Assembly: GCA_964035545.1 (NCBI GenBank)
Contig: OZ037770.1
Span: 2,161,001 to 2,225,000 of the forward strand
Length of the DNA: 64,000 bases
From: Bugula neritina
Taxonomy: Eukaryota; Bryozoa; Gymnolaemata; Cheilostomatida; Bugulidae
Direction: 5' to 3'
The notes under the pieces were generated by a model, which saw nothing but the letters and a program-made list of their open reading frames with translations, was not told the origin of the DNA and did not search any database. Shown here piece after piece: positions 1 to 8,842 of the stretch. A program made the position numbers and the translations under genes. Positions within the stretch are counted from its first letter, which is position 1, and the number at the start of each line of letters is the position of its first letter.

Positions 1-23
1 TGGCGTTTTACGCGTTAAAAGAC

Positions 24-433
24 TCAATAGTCCTCTATAGTCGCTTGATATTCTTCACTGTCAAAAATTATTTTACCGTCATTAAAATTTATATGTTTAG
101 TACTAATAACGTGTCTATTACCATCCCACTTCACGTTGTAAGCACCGGGTTCTAAGCCCGCTAAAGCGTTTTGCGTAAATTCGTCTAAATTTATAACTCC
201 ATCTGTTATAGCCGGTTGAAAGCTTGGTAACGCAACTGAATCAATTGCAGTTGTTTTAACCCTTCAGTCGTTTGAGCCTGTGAAGTCGTTACCGGTTCAA
301 AAAACTTTTCTTGAGCTATAGCGGCGTTTAATTCGCTCTCTTTTAAAAATTTCTTCTTTCTATTCTTTCGAAATATAAAATCTTGTACAATTTTATCTCT
401 TTTCGCTGGGTCATCAATCTTTGAATAACTCAT
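24..433 (-). pseudogene. Small conserved Polinton protein of unknown function, frameshifted
   Basis: The reading frame starts at 433 (MSYSKIDDPAKRDK), is basic near its N-terminus (FRKNRKKKF), and stops at 206. A second frame, entered around 230-246, carries on with well-formed protein sequence (for example LDEFTQNALAGLEPGAYNVK) and stops at 24-26. I read this as one gene of about 135 residues with a single frameshift. It lies downstream of the integrase on the same strand, separated by a short TGTCTAC-rich spacer (434-531). I do not recognise a domain. Its position inside a Polinton suggests a virion or accessory protein, but that is inference. Confidence 0.6.
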
Positions 434-531
434 TTATTATATATATTATTTGTGTCCACGTTTGTGTTCATATTTGTGTCTAGTGTCCATGTTTGTGTCT
501 ACACTCGTGTCTATGGACACATTTGTGTCTA
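434..531. repeat. TGTCTA/TGTCCA-rich intergenic spacer of the Polinton
   Basis: This short AT-rich spacer between two Polinton genes is made of imperfect copies of a GTGTCTA or GTGTCCA motif alternating with TTTGTGT. The same TGTCTAC word recurs in the spacer after the ATPase gene (8627-8722), more than 8 kb away in the present sequence. The motif may be an expression or termination signal shared by genes of this element; see findings. Confidence 0.5.
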
Positions 532-1445
532 CTATAAACGTTCTGTAACATTTAAATTTACCCATGGATTTTGTGAGTCGGGATAACCCAACCATTTTAT
601 TAAAGCCTTTTTACCTTTCTTTTTAATTACGCGCTCTATTCTATAAATCTCTTGACTCGTCTTTTGCAATTCTTGTTTGTAAAAAGATCCTTGAATTTCT
701 TCTCCTCCCAAAACGCTTAATTTATAAATCGTCAGATTCGTGTATAACACCTTACTTATCGTAAACACTTCCTCAGTCCATCTAACAGTATAGCCTTTTT
801 CAAACGTTCGTTTCTTATGAGGTATACGCACTCTATTGATCACCTATAGCAAATTTAGGTTTAGAAGGCGCTGGTAAATTAGGATACAATTTCATACGTA
901 CTTCATTTTTGTTAGAAGGGTCACTAGCTTCAATCGGGGTCATTCCGATAGACGAATGTTTAATCTCGTTATACCGTTTTACTAAATCTTTTAATAGGTC
1001 TATATATTTATAAGTATTATATGGTGAAAAATATTTAAACATTCGCTCTTTCATAGTTCTATTCCATCTTTCTACTACGCTAGACTTTTTTTCATTTTCT
1101 GTAGAATATAGGTCTATTAAGGACTTTACGTCTTTATTATGAAATTCTTTTTCCTTGTCGACCCACAAGTGTCGTGGCTTACGACGGGTTAAAATCGTTT
1201 TTAAAGCTAAAGCCGTCGCTTTTCCGGTTTTATTTTTTAAGGGTATCATCCAACCGTATTTAGAAAATACGTCTATTACCGTTAGTAAATATTTATAACC
1301 GTCATTAAATTTAGCGAATTCAGTCATGTCAACCAAGTCGACTGCCTAAGTGTCATCAATACCCGATACCCAGACTCGTCTTTTACGAACTTTTTTTTGT
1401 ACCGGTTTATGCAATTCTGTGGTTAACTCATCCGTCCAGCGAATT
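532..1445 (-). pseudogene. Polinton-type DDE integrase with C-terminal chromodomain, 5'-truncated
   Basis: The integrase catalyses DNA strand transfer of the element. Reading on the minus strand, residues before the core include a TELHKPV segment. The rve core follows, with the first Asp in AVDLVDM, the conserved FNDGYKYLLTVIDVFSKYGW block, the second Asp in LWVDKEKEF and the catalytic Glu in SSVVERWNRT. A chromodomain ends the protein (YRIERVIKKKGKKALIKWLG). Breaks: an in-frame TAG at 1346-1348 where the family has Trp, a one-base frameshift near 838 between core and chromodomain, and loss of the N-terminal part upstream of about 1445. The core-plus-chromodomain layout is typical of Polinton integrases. 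It is not functional as it stands. Confidence 0.9.
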
Positions 1446-1461
1446 TATTTTTTTTTACCTT

Positions 1462-1719
1462 TTAGCCTAAACGCTTTTTCGTTCCTATTATCACCGAGGC
1501 AATACGGCTGTGTGGTTGTTCGGCAGACGGAGGATTCGGTATAGCCTTTAGTTCGTTCAGCATATTTTTATAGCATATTTCGTTTCTAGTTTTAACTTCT
1601 TTATTATTCGCGTAACATATATCATGCCTCATAGCTATAGCATCATCTCGATCTACCGGTTTACTCCATTCTTTAGGAGTCATGTCATCATTAAGACACT
1701 TATTTAAATTTGGTACCGG
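1462..1719 (-). pseudogene. PLA2-like (parvovirus VP1u-type) domain, C-terminal part of interrupted gene
   Basis: This frame holds the phospholipase-like signature PVDRDDAIAMRHDICYANN, with the HDxxY catalytic motif, followed by a helical segment, and stops at 1462. In parvoviral VP1 and in some Polinton/adintovirus proteins this motif belongs to a secreted-PLA2-like fold thought to act on membranes during entry. The calcium-loop end of the domain is on the other side of the gypsy insertion (7656-7852). The insertion falls in the GPGT-type loop. A one-base length change just inside the junction also breaks the frame. The assignment comes from motif recognition only. Confidence 0.75.
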
Positions 1720-2105
1720 TGTGGTAAATTTATGTTTTGTGTGTGTGTCCTTTGTTGCCGAGATCGGCACTTCGGTCCTCCGAAACACCGATATGCCGAT
1801 TTTCGGCATATCGGAATACCGAAGTGCCGAAATGCCAAATTCGGCATTTCGGATTCCCGAGGTGCCGATATTCGGCATTTCGGGCCTCCGATCTCGGCAA
1901 ACAAAGGAATGTCTTTGTCCTGCATGTATATAAAAGCCAGCGAGTTTCAGTGTAGATTCATTCTACTACTGGAGCTCGCTGGATACAGACTATTGGATCA
2001 CTCGGACTACAATAAAGCTCTTATCTTCTACCTTATTTCTCACCTTGTTTCTCATAACAAGCATGTAAAGCACTAGTTTCATTCATAACCCACAAAACTA
2101 TCACA
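1720..2105 (+). repeat. 5' LTR of gypsy element 1
   Basis: It is paired with 7268-7655. The U3 part (about 1757-1896) is filled with complementary GCCGA/TCGGC words that can fold into nested hairpins. A TATA box (TATATAAAA, 1927-1935) and a polyadenylation signal (AATAAA, 2011-2016) mark the promoter and R region. The LTR ends in CACA. The sequence TGGTGGCAGCGGTGAG from 2107 is the candidate tRNA primer-binding site; I could not assign the tRNA. Confidence 0.93.
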
Positions 2106-2156
2106 TTGGTGGCAGCGGTGAGATTCTACGAATAGCTAGTTGCTGAGAGGAATAGG

Positions 2157-2937
2157 ATGGCCCCAGGGGACCCAGCCCCTGAGGCAGCAGCACCACCAGC
2201 CCTCACTGTTGAGGCCCTGGTCGCAGCCCTCCAAGGATTGCGGGGTCAAGGACAGGCATCACCTGGTGACAGGTATCGCCTCCAGCCCCCGACCTTTGGA
2301 GGAGATGGAGACGTGGAACAATTCATCAAGGAGTTCGAGGACGTGGCCACCACCGCTGAATGGCCAGTACGGGTGCGCGTCCTCCAACTCCGGGCCTGTC
2401 TGACAGGCCGGGCCAAGAACTTTGCACTAGGACCCGACGAAGCCCACATCATGCGGGCTCTTAGGGGCCCGGTTCGGTCTGACCACGGAAGAGGCGTCAG
2501 ACCGGCTACAAGTGATGAGGAGAGACCGAAGGACACTTCTGGAGGATCACGCTAACGAGGTAGAGCGCCTGGCTCAGGCTGCTTTCGGTCATGCCACTGG
2601 CGAAGATCGGAAGCGCCTCGTTTTTAACGCGTTCTTCCAGAGCGTGAACCACCCAGACCTACAGCGGTACTGGCTGGCCGCAAAGGTCAAGAGCCTGGAG
2701 GAGGCACTAGAGATGGGGAAGGCCTACTTCCAAGTAGAAGAACCACGGAAGGCGAACTACGCAGCTCTCCAGGTGGCCGGAGATACAGAAGAGGTACCCC
2801 CAACCCCACAAGTGGCAGCAGCAGCCACTCCGTCGCTTGAGCAAACGCAGCTCAACATGCTGATGAGCATGATGAAAGGCCGGCAGGCAACGGTGACGGA
2901 GTTGCAGCGCAACCAGACGGACAGGCGGGCTCCGTGA
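2157..2937 (+). pseudogene. gag of gypsy element 1, frameshifted
   Basis: This is the structural polyprotein that packages the retrotransposon RNA. The ATG at 2157 starts a Pro/Ala-rich N-terminus followed by PPTFGGDGDVEQFIKEFEDV, a match in layout to gag of element 2 (APTFTGSEDVKQFIQEF). The frame shifts near 2463-2468 at a run of G. The second frame then continues through the helical capsid-like segment (LLEDHANEVERLAQAAFGH) to a TGA at 2935-2937. A CCHC knuckle lies just downstream at 2974-3015, so the original gag was longer. Without the frameshift the two frames would give about 260 residues, plus the knuckle. Confidence 0.85.
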
Positions 2938-2973
2938 TTGCGGGACGACCCTGTCCGCCCCCCTCTGCCCACC

Positions 2974-3015
2974 TGTTGGGAGTGCGGGATGCCAGGACAT
3001 GTGAGAAGGCACTGC
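2974..3015 (+). pseudogene. CCHC zinc knuckle of gag (nucleocapsid), element 1
   Basis: The peptide CWECGMPGHVRRHC fits C-x2-C-x4-H-x4-C, the nucleocapsid knuckle that binds the element RNA. It is separated from the gag frame by the TGA at 2935-2937. The 300 bases after it (to about 3338) carry no convincing domain, but should encode the linker to protease. Confidence 0.85.
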
Positions 3016-3337
3016 TCTAAGGGACAGAAGCCTTTAAACACTCGAGGCTCATGGTGAATTCCGCCACCTGTGGGCCCCACGCCAATCCGGTCCGGGATAG
3101 GACTCGGAGGACAACAGAAGAGGCCTCTCCAGAATCGACCTACATCGAGTGGCAAGCAAACCGGAGATCTCAGAGACCGAAAGGCCTACCCGATCCTCCT
3201 GCCATGCCACTCGAAAGCCGGATGGAGCTAGAAGAAACCGGATGGCAGGCACCTTGGAGATCTTGGAGACCGCAAGGTCTACCCGATCCTCCAGCCTGGC
3301 CACTCCGTAACCGGTTCGCGAGGTTGCCGAGGAGGTT

Positions 3338-5361
3338 GTGGAGGAGGATTCAGCTTACTCGCAAAAGTACCCCAAGTTACCCTCCCGACCTGAGAAAACC
3401 CCCGTTGTCTCTAAGACAAAGAGGAGGCCCGCTGTGCGGACCCAAGTTGTGTCTCCTCCAGAGACTGACCGCTCCAGGAGCACCCAGCCGTACGGAAGCA
3501 ACTACTTCCTGCCCGGAAAGAATTCGGGTAAAGCTGCCACATTCCTACTGGATACTGGGTGCACTACCAACCTGCTGAGTAGGCGTCTCTTTGACACTCT
3601 TGGTGCTCGAGAGTGGGCGAGCCTCGAGCCGTATGAAGGTGCGCATGGTACATTGGCGGACGGATCATGCGTCCCTTTCTACGGCGTCATCTCACTGCCT
3701 GGACGCGTCCGTGATCAAGCACTTCACGAGACGTTCATCGTCAGCCAGCTGAAGGAGGACGCCATCTTGGGAATGCCCTTTCTGGAGAAACACCAGTGTC
3801 ACATGGATTTCCAGAGGTCAGTGGTGGTGATGGCTGGGAAGGAACTTGTCTGTGTTGACAAGTGTGGCAGGCCCTTGGTGGGCGGAGTCCAGGTGGTGCG
3901 GGACTGCACGGTTCCGGGGAGATCCCAGGCGACTCTCCGCTGCAGAGTCAACTGAAAGGGGATCGCCGGCCTGGGGATGGTTGAGGGAACGCACGGAGCC
4001 ATCCGACTAGCAAACAGCCTGAATCGGCTAGATTGTCGGCAAGAGTTCCTCGTGCAGTGCATCAACCCCTTCACGGAACCTGTCCGATTATCGGCCGGAG
4101 TGCTGGTGGGGAAGTACCACTCCATCCAGGAGGCGGATGTGGGTCCGGCACTGGAGACAGTGGCCGACACCCAGGGAAACCCCCCTCACACCAGAAGAGG
4201 AGCAGTCCCGGAGCACCTGGCTGACCTGTATGGTGGAGCATGCGGAAACTGTACGAGTAGTACTGAACGCCAAGTACTGGCTCAACTACTCGCGGAGTAC
4301 AGTGATGTCTTCAGTCGTGGCGATGGAGACATGGGGCTGACTAAGGTTATCTCCCACGAGACACCTCTGGCAGCCGGCACCACTCCCATCAGGCAGCCTA
4401 CCCGACGTCTAGGCCCAGAGAAGGAGAAGGAGGTGAGCCGACAGGTACAGGATCTTCTGGACCGGGATCTGATCGAGCCTGCCAACGGTGCGTGGAGCTC
4501 CCCAGTGGTCCTGGTCAAGAAGAAGGATGGTAGCTGGAGATTCTGCGTGGACTACCGCAGACTCAACAGCGTCACCATCCAGGACGCTTACCCTCTCCCA
4601 CGGATAGATGAGTCTCTAGATGCCCTCGCGGGTAGCAAGTACTTCAGTACTTTGGATCTGCTTAGCGGGTACTGGCAAGTGCCCCTCAGTCCTGATGCCC
4701 AGGACAAAGCAGCATTCATTACTCGCGACGGGCTCTGGAAGTGGAAAGTACTGCCATTCGGACTAACGCCCGCTTCGGCAACCTTCCAACGGCTCATAGA
4801 GCAAGTCCTCAGTGGGTTACACTGGAACACCCTCCTCATCTATCTGGACGATGTCATTGTCATCTCTCCAGACTTTTCCACTCATGTCAGTCATCTGCGG
4901 GAGGTCTTTGACCGTCTCCGGGCAGCTGGACTGAAGCTGAAGCCCTCCAAGTGCGCACTCCTGCAGCCAGAAGTTGCGTACCTGGGCCATGTGGTTGGCC
5001 GTGATAGAGTCGCTACCGATCCAGAGAAGGTACAGGCTGTGAAGGAGTGGACTGTCCCCCGTGACCTCCCTGAGTTGCGTGCATTCCTGGGCCTAGCAGG
5101 GTACTACCGACAGTACATACCTGGTTTCACAGGAGTGGCTCAGCCGTTAAATTGGCTGACCGCAAAGGGAGTCCGGTGGCAGTGGACACAGGAGGAGCAG
5201 CAGACATTCGACCACCTCAACCAACGGCTAATGGAGGCGCCAATCCTGGCGTATCCTGATCCAGCCAAGAAGTACATCCTGGACACCGACGCCAGCGACC
5301 ACAGCGAGGGAGCCGTCCTGTCTCAAGTCCAGGGTGGAAGTGAGGTGGTTGTGGCTTACCC
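3338..5361 (+). pseudogene. pro-pol of gypsy element 1: protease, reverse transcriptase, partial RNase H
   Basis: One frame broken only by a TGA at 3953-3955. The protease active site is ATFLLDTGCTTNLLS, with an intact DTG and the later AILGMPF flap/strand block. RT motifs follow: SSPVVLVKKKDGSWRFCVDY, the STLDLLSGYWQVPL block, VLPFGL and YLDD at 4841-4852. The RT is of Ty3/gypsy type. The RNase H begins (KKYILDTDASD) but homology to element 2 ends at about 5361, where sequence jumps to a pol C-terminal tail. The rest of RNase H and the whole integrase are missing. The product would copy RNA but could not integrate it. Confidence 0.93.
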
Positions 5362-5564
5362 CCAGGTATCTGGCAGACTATGCTGTAGGGCACCTAGAGT
5401 GGCCCCCTCACGAGGACAACCCCCCCCCCCTGTACTGACGACCACCCCATCTTGGTTGGAAATTCCCTCCATCACCTTGGAGAATTCCACCAAGAAGAAG
5501 AAATGGCCGACCGAATTTCGGAAGACACTCGATCACGCGAGTTGTCTTTTTGAAATCCGGGAGA
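5362..5564 (+). pseudogene. Residual C-terminal tail of pol after internal deletion, element 1
   Basis: The stretch after the deletion junction reads as a plausible pol C-terminus in one frame (RYLADYAVGHLEWPP), stopping near 5562-5564. It shows no integrase zinc finger and no DDE residues. The frame differs from the upstream pol frame, so the deletion also shifted frame. The original product name is inferred from position only. Confidence 0.5.
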
Positions 5565-5592
5565 AATTCCCACGGGCCACGCGACTCGGGCT

Positions 5593-6969
5593 TTGGCAGG
5601 TAATACTTCTGAAGCATGTGGTTCAGCCATTTCTAGTTCTGATTTCACACAGCTCGCACGTCAGTTACAGCTCAAGTTGAATTCTGATTCTGATACTAAG
5701 TTTGATTTTAATACTGTTCTCCAGACAATATCGGCAGCTATGGGAATTACTTTACCAGACACGCAATCAGGTATTTTTTCTAAATTAGATCCTCCAGTTA
5801 CGGAGTCTAGTCAAACTAGAGTAGACTGGTCTTTATTAGACTTACTTGGTTCTGATTTCTTAGAACCGGAGGCCAAGATGGATCTTGGAGATGACTCTGC
5901 CATTGATACTTTGTTGAATCATGACGTGGGCTCAGTCAATTTCTGCGATACACCTCGGCCCTCGGTTTTTAATTTAACTCCATACACACCTGTGCCGAAT
6001 TTCGGCGATAGTGAGACCGGCTTATCACAGCCTCTACTATCTATTCTAGAGGAGCGTATGGACATTGAGGAGGCCAGTCAGTCCGACTCCCCTCTCCCAC
6101 CAGCCCCTGCTTCGGCTTCTCACAGCCAGCAGGCCGCCACCTCCTCCACAGAGATGTGTTCCGCCATCAATAGTGGCCCTGACCCCAAACCGGTCGAGCT
6201 TCAGCTCACGGCCGGGGAGGAGCAGGGCATCCTACACGGCGACCACCTGACAGCCGAAGAAGATGACTCCCCAATACTGGCCCTGCCTCGGGCCCTGGTC
6301 GCCCGCCAGTATTGGGTGACTGGACCCACCAATCTTAAGATTGGTGAAGCTTGCGGTGAGCCGGGCAACCGCATCTGCCATCAGTGCAAGAGGAAGTTCT
6401 CCTCTGCACAGCGGTTGCGTGTACACGCCCCACAGCACTACATCAACGTGTTTTGCCCGTGTGGCGAATTCTCTTACCAGAGAGACTATGTGCTGAGACA
6501 TCAGCGCATAGCTCACTGCCACACGGGCTACACGTTTGCTGTAGACCAGGCCTCTTTTCCCAAGTTTCGGGACCTGGTATTGCCACACGTGGCGGATCCC
6601 CATAAACGGGCTGCTCTCGCTCTGGGATTCCCCGTGTGTAGGCCTGTTCGTGAGGAAGAAGGGGAGCAAGCCGCAACACTCCAACCGGCAGCCACTCAGC
6701 CACTTCGGGTCGTGCTGGCACGGGTCGGACCAGGCGCCAGGACTGATTCATCGGACCTGGGCCCCCGGCCCTCGGCGGCGGGAGAGAAGCAGACGTACCG
6801 CCAGCGACGTCCTAGTACCACCGACTGCCCCAGACACCAGACGTCGGCCCAGTTAGCGGAAGAAGTACAACACCTACGCTGGCGGCTCCGAAGGTATGAG
6901 GAAGAGTTTGGGCAACTCAGGAGACGTGTAAGCCGCCTGGAACGGGGCCGATCCGGAGACCGCCGATGA
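5593..6969 (+). CDS. ORF3 of gypsy element 1: double zinc-finger, coiled-coil protein
   Basis: An open frame of up to 458 residues lies between pol and the 3' LTR, where envelope genes sit in other families. It has no signal peptide or membrane segment. It has an acidic, Ser-rich N-terminal half, then finger 1 (CHQCKRKF...RLRVHAPQH, C-x2-C-x12-H-x3-H). Finger 2 is FCPCGEFSYQRDYVLRHQ...C, C-x-C-x12-H-x5-C or with His one residue earlier. A basic, Arg-rich coiled-coil C-terminus follows (EEVQHLRWRLRRYEEEF). Element 2 carries the same architecture. The frame opens without an ATG. The first ATG is at 5740, or the N-terminus may come from splicing at the CTTTGGCAG near 5599. A nucleic-acid-binding role is inferred. 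Confidence 0.85.
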   Translation: MAGNTSEACGSAISSSDFTQLARQLQLKLNSDSDTKFDFNTVLQTISAAMGITLPDTQSGIFSKLDPPVTESSQTRVDWSLLDLLGSDFLEPEAKMDLGDDSAIDTLLNHDVGSVNFCDTPRPSVFNLTPYTPVPNFGDSETGLSQPLLSILEERMDIEEASQSDSPLPPAPASASHSQQAATSSTEMCSAINSGPDPKPVELQLTAGEEQGILHGDHLTAEEDDSPILALPRALVARQYWVTGPTNLKIGEACGEPGNRICHQCKRKFSSAQRLRVHAPQHYINVFCPCGEFSYQRDYVLRHQRIAHCHTGYTFAVDQASFPKFRDLVLPHVADPHKRAALALGFPVCRPVREEEGEQAATLQPAATQPLRVVLARVGPGARTDSSDLGPRPSAAGEKQTYRQRRPSTTDCPRHQTSAQLAEEVQHLRWRLRRYEEEFGQLRRRVSRLERGRSGDRR

Positions 6970-7236
6970 GACTGTTTGTATATCGTTTTTTTTTTCTTTC
7001 TCTTTTTCTCTGTTATTATTTCCTTGTTTTTTTATGTGTGTGTAAATTTTTTCATGTAATGTTATGTACTTATCCATGCTCTGTTTTTCTTATGTGTGCA
7101 CAATTTTCCTTGTTTTTTTTATTATTATCACTGCATGGCTACCGTAATTGTTTTTCTTATGTGTTACCTATCAACTGTGTGTTTTATTGTCGTGTCATTT
7201 CCTGTTGTGTGTTTGATTTTTGTGTACGCCTCTTTA

Positions 7237-7267
7237 TCGGAAAGCATGCTTTCCGATGGGGGGTGTG
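7237..7267 (+). promoter_or_regulatory. Palindromic stem-loop and polypurine tract, element 1
   Basis: TCGGAAAGCATGCTTTCCGA (7237-7256) is a perfect 20-base palindrome, followed directly by a G-rich tract (ATGGGGGG) that abuts the 3' LTR. The tract is in the place of the plus-strand primer. The same arrangement of stem-loop then purine tract occurs in element 2 (19093-19123). Confidence 0.75.
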
Positions 7268-7655
7268 TGTGGTAAATTTATGTTTTGTGTGTGTGTCCTT
7301 TGTTGCCGAGATCGGCACTTCGGTCCTCCGAAACACCGATATGCCGATTCTCGACATATTGGAATACCGAAGTGCCGAGATGCCAAATTCGGCATTTCGG
7401 ATTCCCGAGGTGCCGATATTCGGCATTTGGGGCCTCCAATCTCGGCAAACAAAAAATTGTCTTTGTCCTGCATGAATATAAAAGCCAGCGAGTTTCAGTG
7501 TAGATTCAGTCTACTACTGGAGCTCGCTGGATACAGACTATTGGATCACTCGGACTACAATAAAGCTATCTTATCTTCTACCTTATTTCTCGCCTTGTTT
7601 TTCATAACAAGCATGTAAAGCACTAATTTCATTCACAACCCACAAAACTATCACA
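7268..7655 (+). repeat. 3' LTR of gypsy element 1
   Basis: It is the partner of 1720-2105, with the same hairpin-rich U3, TATA region and AATAAA signal, and about 16 substitutions plus small indels. The right boundary is CACA at 7655, directly followed by Polinton sequence that resumes the PLA2-like reading frame on the minus strand. Confidence 0.93.
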
Positions 7656-7852
7656 TAGGGGCCTAATAAATTATGACCCGGGTAATGTAATTTAATGGGT
7701 AAATTATTTATTAAATTATTCGCTAAACCCGACCCAACGAATGTAGTCTTTTTACATCCGCATTGACTGCAATTACCGTAGCCCAATAACCTATTATTTT
7801 TACTTATTTTCTCTCCGTAATTAGTTTTAATTTTACACCTACAACAATACAT
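7656..7852 (-). pseudogene. Zinc-ribbon plus PLA2-like protein, N-terminal part of interrupted gene
   Basis: The start at 7852 (MYCCRCKIKT) opens a zinc-ribbon-like CxxC...CxxC module (CCRCK and CSQCGCKK), resembling the short zinc-ribbon found at the start of similar proteins in Polinton/adintovirus-type elements. A linker leads to LHYPGHNLLGP, the beginning of the PLA2 calcium-binding loop. Gypsy element 1 interrupts the gene immediately after this point. The catalytic HDxxY half is at 1462-1719. I recognised the layout from memory of the family; a profile search would settle it. Confidence 0.75.
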
Positions 7853-7864
7853 TCAATATAGTAA

Positions 7865-8629
7865 ATGGAAATACAAAATTTATCTTGGAAAAACGAAATT
7901 AATCGTGATAATAATCGGTTACTCCCTAAAAGTATAAGGGGCGTTATCGTTGAAAAATCGGAGTGCGGTAAAACTACGTTACTTTGTAACTTACAATTGC
8001 AACCTAATTAGCTCGATTACAATAAACTCATGGTTTACAGTAAGAGTCTGGATCAACCCATATATAATATTATGAGAAAAGTTTTTGAACTCAGACTATC
8101 TAAAGAAAACATTTTAGAAATATTTAAAAATAGTGACACGATAATAAATTCTGGTATAAACGTGAATCATATTTTAAAAAATTACGCTATTGGTAACGGT
8201 AATATAAACGATGAACTCGTTGAATCGAGTGATAAGGTTTATGAACCTGGCGATTTAGACGCTAATAATAAAAATTTAATAGTGTTTGACGATTTAATGT
8301 TGGAAAAACAAAACGCTTGCAAAAAATATTACGTAAGAGGACGACCTAATAACGTCGATTGTTTTTATTTATAACAAAATTATTTTAAGCTGCCTAGGCA
8401 GTCTATTTGTGAAAACGCAAATTTCTTTTGTTTATTTCCTCAAGACGGTAAAAACTTGAGCGATTTACATCGAGATCACGTGATTGGAAATATGCTTTCA
8501 AAAGAATTTAAAGACTTTTGTTATAAAGGCTGGAAAAAACCTCACAGCTTTATTACTTTAGACTTATCTTCCTCGAAAAACAATGGAAGGTATAGGCATG
8601 GACTAGACGAGTTTTATATACTGCATTAG
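7865..8629 (+). pseudogene. Polinton DNA-packaging ATPase (A32/FtsK-HerA type), two in-frame stops
   Basis: The frame starts with ATG at 7865 and ends with TAG at 8627-8629 (about 255 codons). Walker A is degenerate but recognisable (VEKSECGKTTLL). Walker B is LIVFDDLML with the paired acidic residues. Family-like blocks follow (DYNKLMVYSKSLDQP, PNNVDCFYL, GWKKPHSFITLDL). In these elements the ATPase is thought to pump the genome into capsids. Breaks: TAG at 8009-8011, probably a former Trp codon, and TAA at 8372-8374; all three segments stay in the same frame. It is divergently arranged with the PLA2-like gene. Confidence 0.88.
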
Positions 8630-8722
8630 ACACAATTTTTGTCTACATTAGTGTTAATGTAGACAAAATTTGTGTCTATACTAATGTAGACACTAGTGTA
8701 GACAAAAATAGTGTCTATTTTA
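8627..8722. repeat. TGTCTAC/GTAGACA palindromic spacer after the ATPase gene
   Basis: Alternating direct and inverted copies of TGTCTAC, GTAGACA and TAGTGT can fold into several small hairpins immediately after the ATPase stop codon. It matches the word content of 434-531. Confidence 0.5.
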
Positions 8723-8842
8723 TAAAATAAGTTAAAGTAAAGCCATTAAAAATATACATTATTTATGTCTAATATATTTTAAAAAAAATAAATAATATGA
8801 AGAGTTACATTATTTATGTGGTATAAAAATAAATTAGAGTAG

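Larger units (their letters stand above)
1..1719 (-). mobile_element. Polinton/Maverick (adintovirus-like) element, left fragment
   Basis: This is one half of a degraded Polinton-type element. All recognisable genes here are on the minus strand: PLA2-like (C-terminal part), integrase core, chromodomain, and a small conserved protein. The other half resumes at 7656, because a Ty3/gypsy element interrupts the PLA2-like gene. Base composition is AT-rich, unlike the GC-rich gypsy coding sequence beside it. Stops and frameshifts in every gene show an old, inactive copy. No terminal inverted repeat, DNA polymerase B or capsid gene is visible, so the element is partial or runs out of the window on the left. 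Family assignment rests on the chromodomain integrase, A32-like ATPase and zinc-ribbon/PLA2 proteins occurring together. Confidence 0.85.
1720..7655 (+). mobile_element. Ty3/gypsy LTR retrotransposon, element 1 (with ORF3, integrase deleted)
   Basis: The element has two LTRs of about 386-388 bp beginning TGTGG and ending CACA. A PBS-like TGGTGGCAGCGG follows the 5' LTR and a G-rich tract precedes the 3' LTR. The order is LTR, gag, CCHC knuckle, protease, RT, partial RNase H, deletion, pol tail, ORF3, stem-loop, polypurine tract, LTR. I count about 16 substitutions between the LTRs (roughly 4%), so insertion was not recent. Coding sequence is much more GC-rich than the surrounding Polinton. 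Target duplication is not clean: 5' flank TACCGG, 3' flank TAGGGG. It is inserted in the Polinton PLA2-like gene. Confidence 0.93.
7656..8740. mobile_element. Polinton/Maverick element, right fragment
   Basis: This is the continuation of the element at 1-1719. It carries the N-terminal part of the zinc-ribbon/PLA2-like gene on the minus strand and the packaging ATPase on the plus strand, 12 bases apart and divergent. After the ATPase there is a TGTCTAC-rich spacer and then AT-rich sequence with no further Polinton gene. The right boundary is my estimate. Confidence 0.8.

Noticed and set aside
1682-2076. Several overlapping frames in both LTRs of element 1
   Set aside because: They arise from the palindromic LTR sequence and appear on both strands equally.
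5593-6969. ORF3 as an envelope gene
   Set aside because: It is in the env position, but there is no signal peptide, transmembrane segment or cleavage site; zinc fingers and a coiled coil are present instead.
6966-7475. 169-residue frame running from the end of ORF3 into the 3' LTR
   Set aside because: It is a Phe/Cys/Val-rich translation of the AT-rich element 3' end and LTR; no conservation in element 2.
1715-7660. Target site duplication for gypsy element 1
   Set aside because: TACCGG and TAGGGG match at only four of six positions; mutation is possible but I do not claim it.
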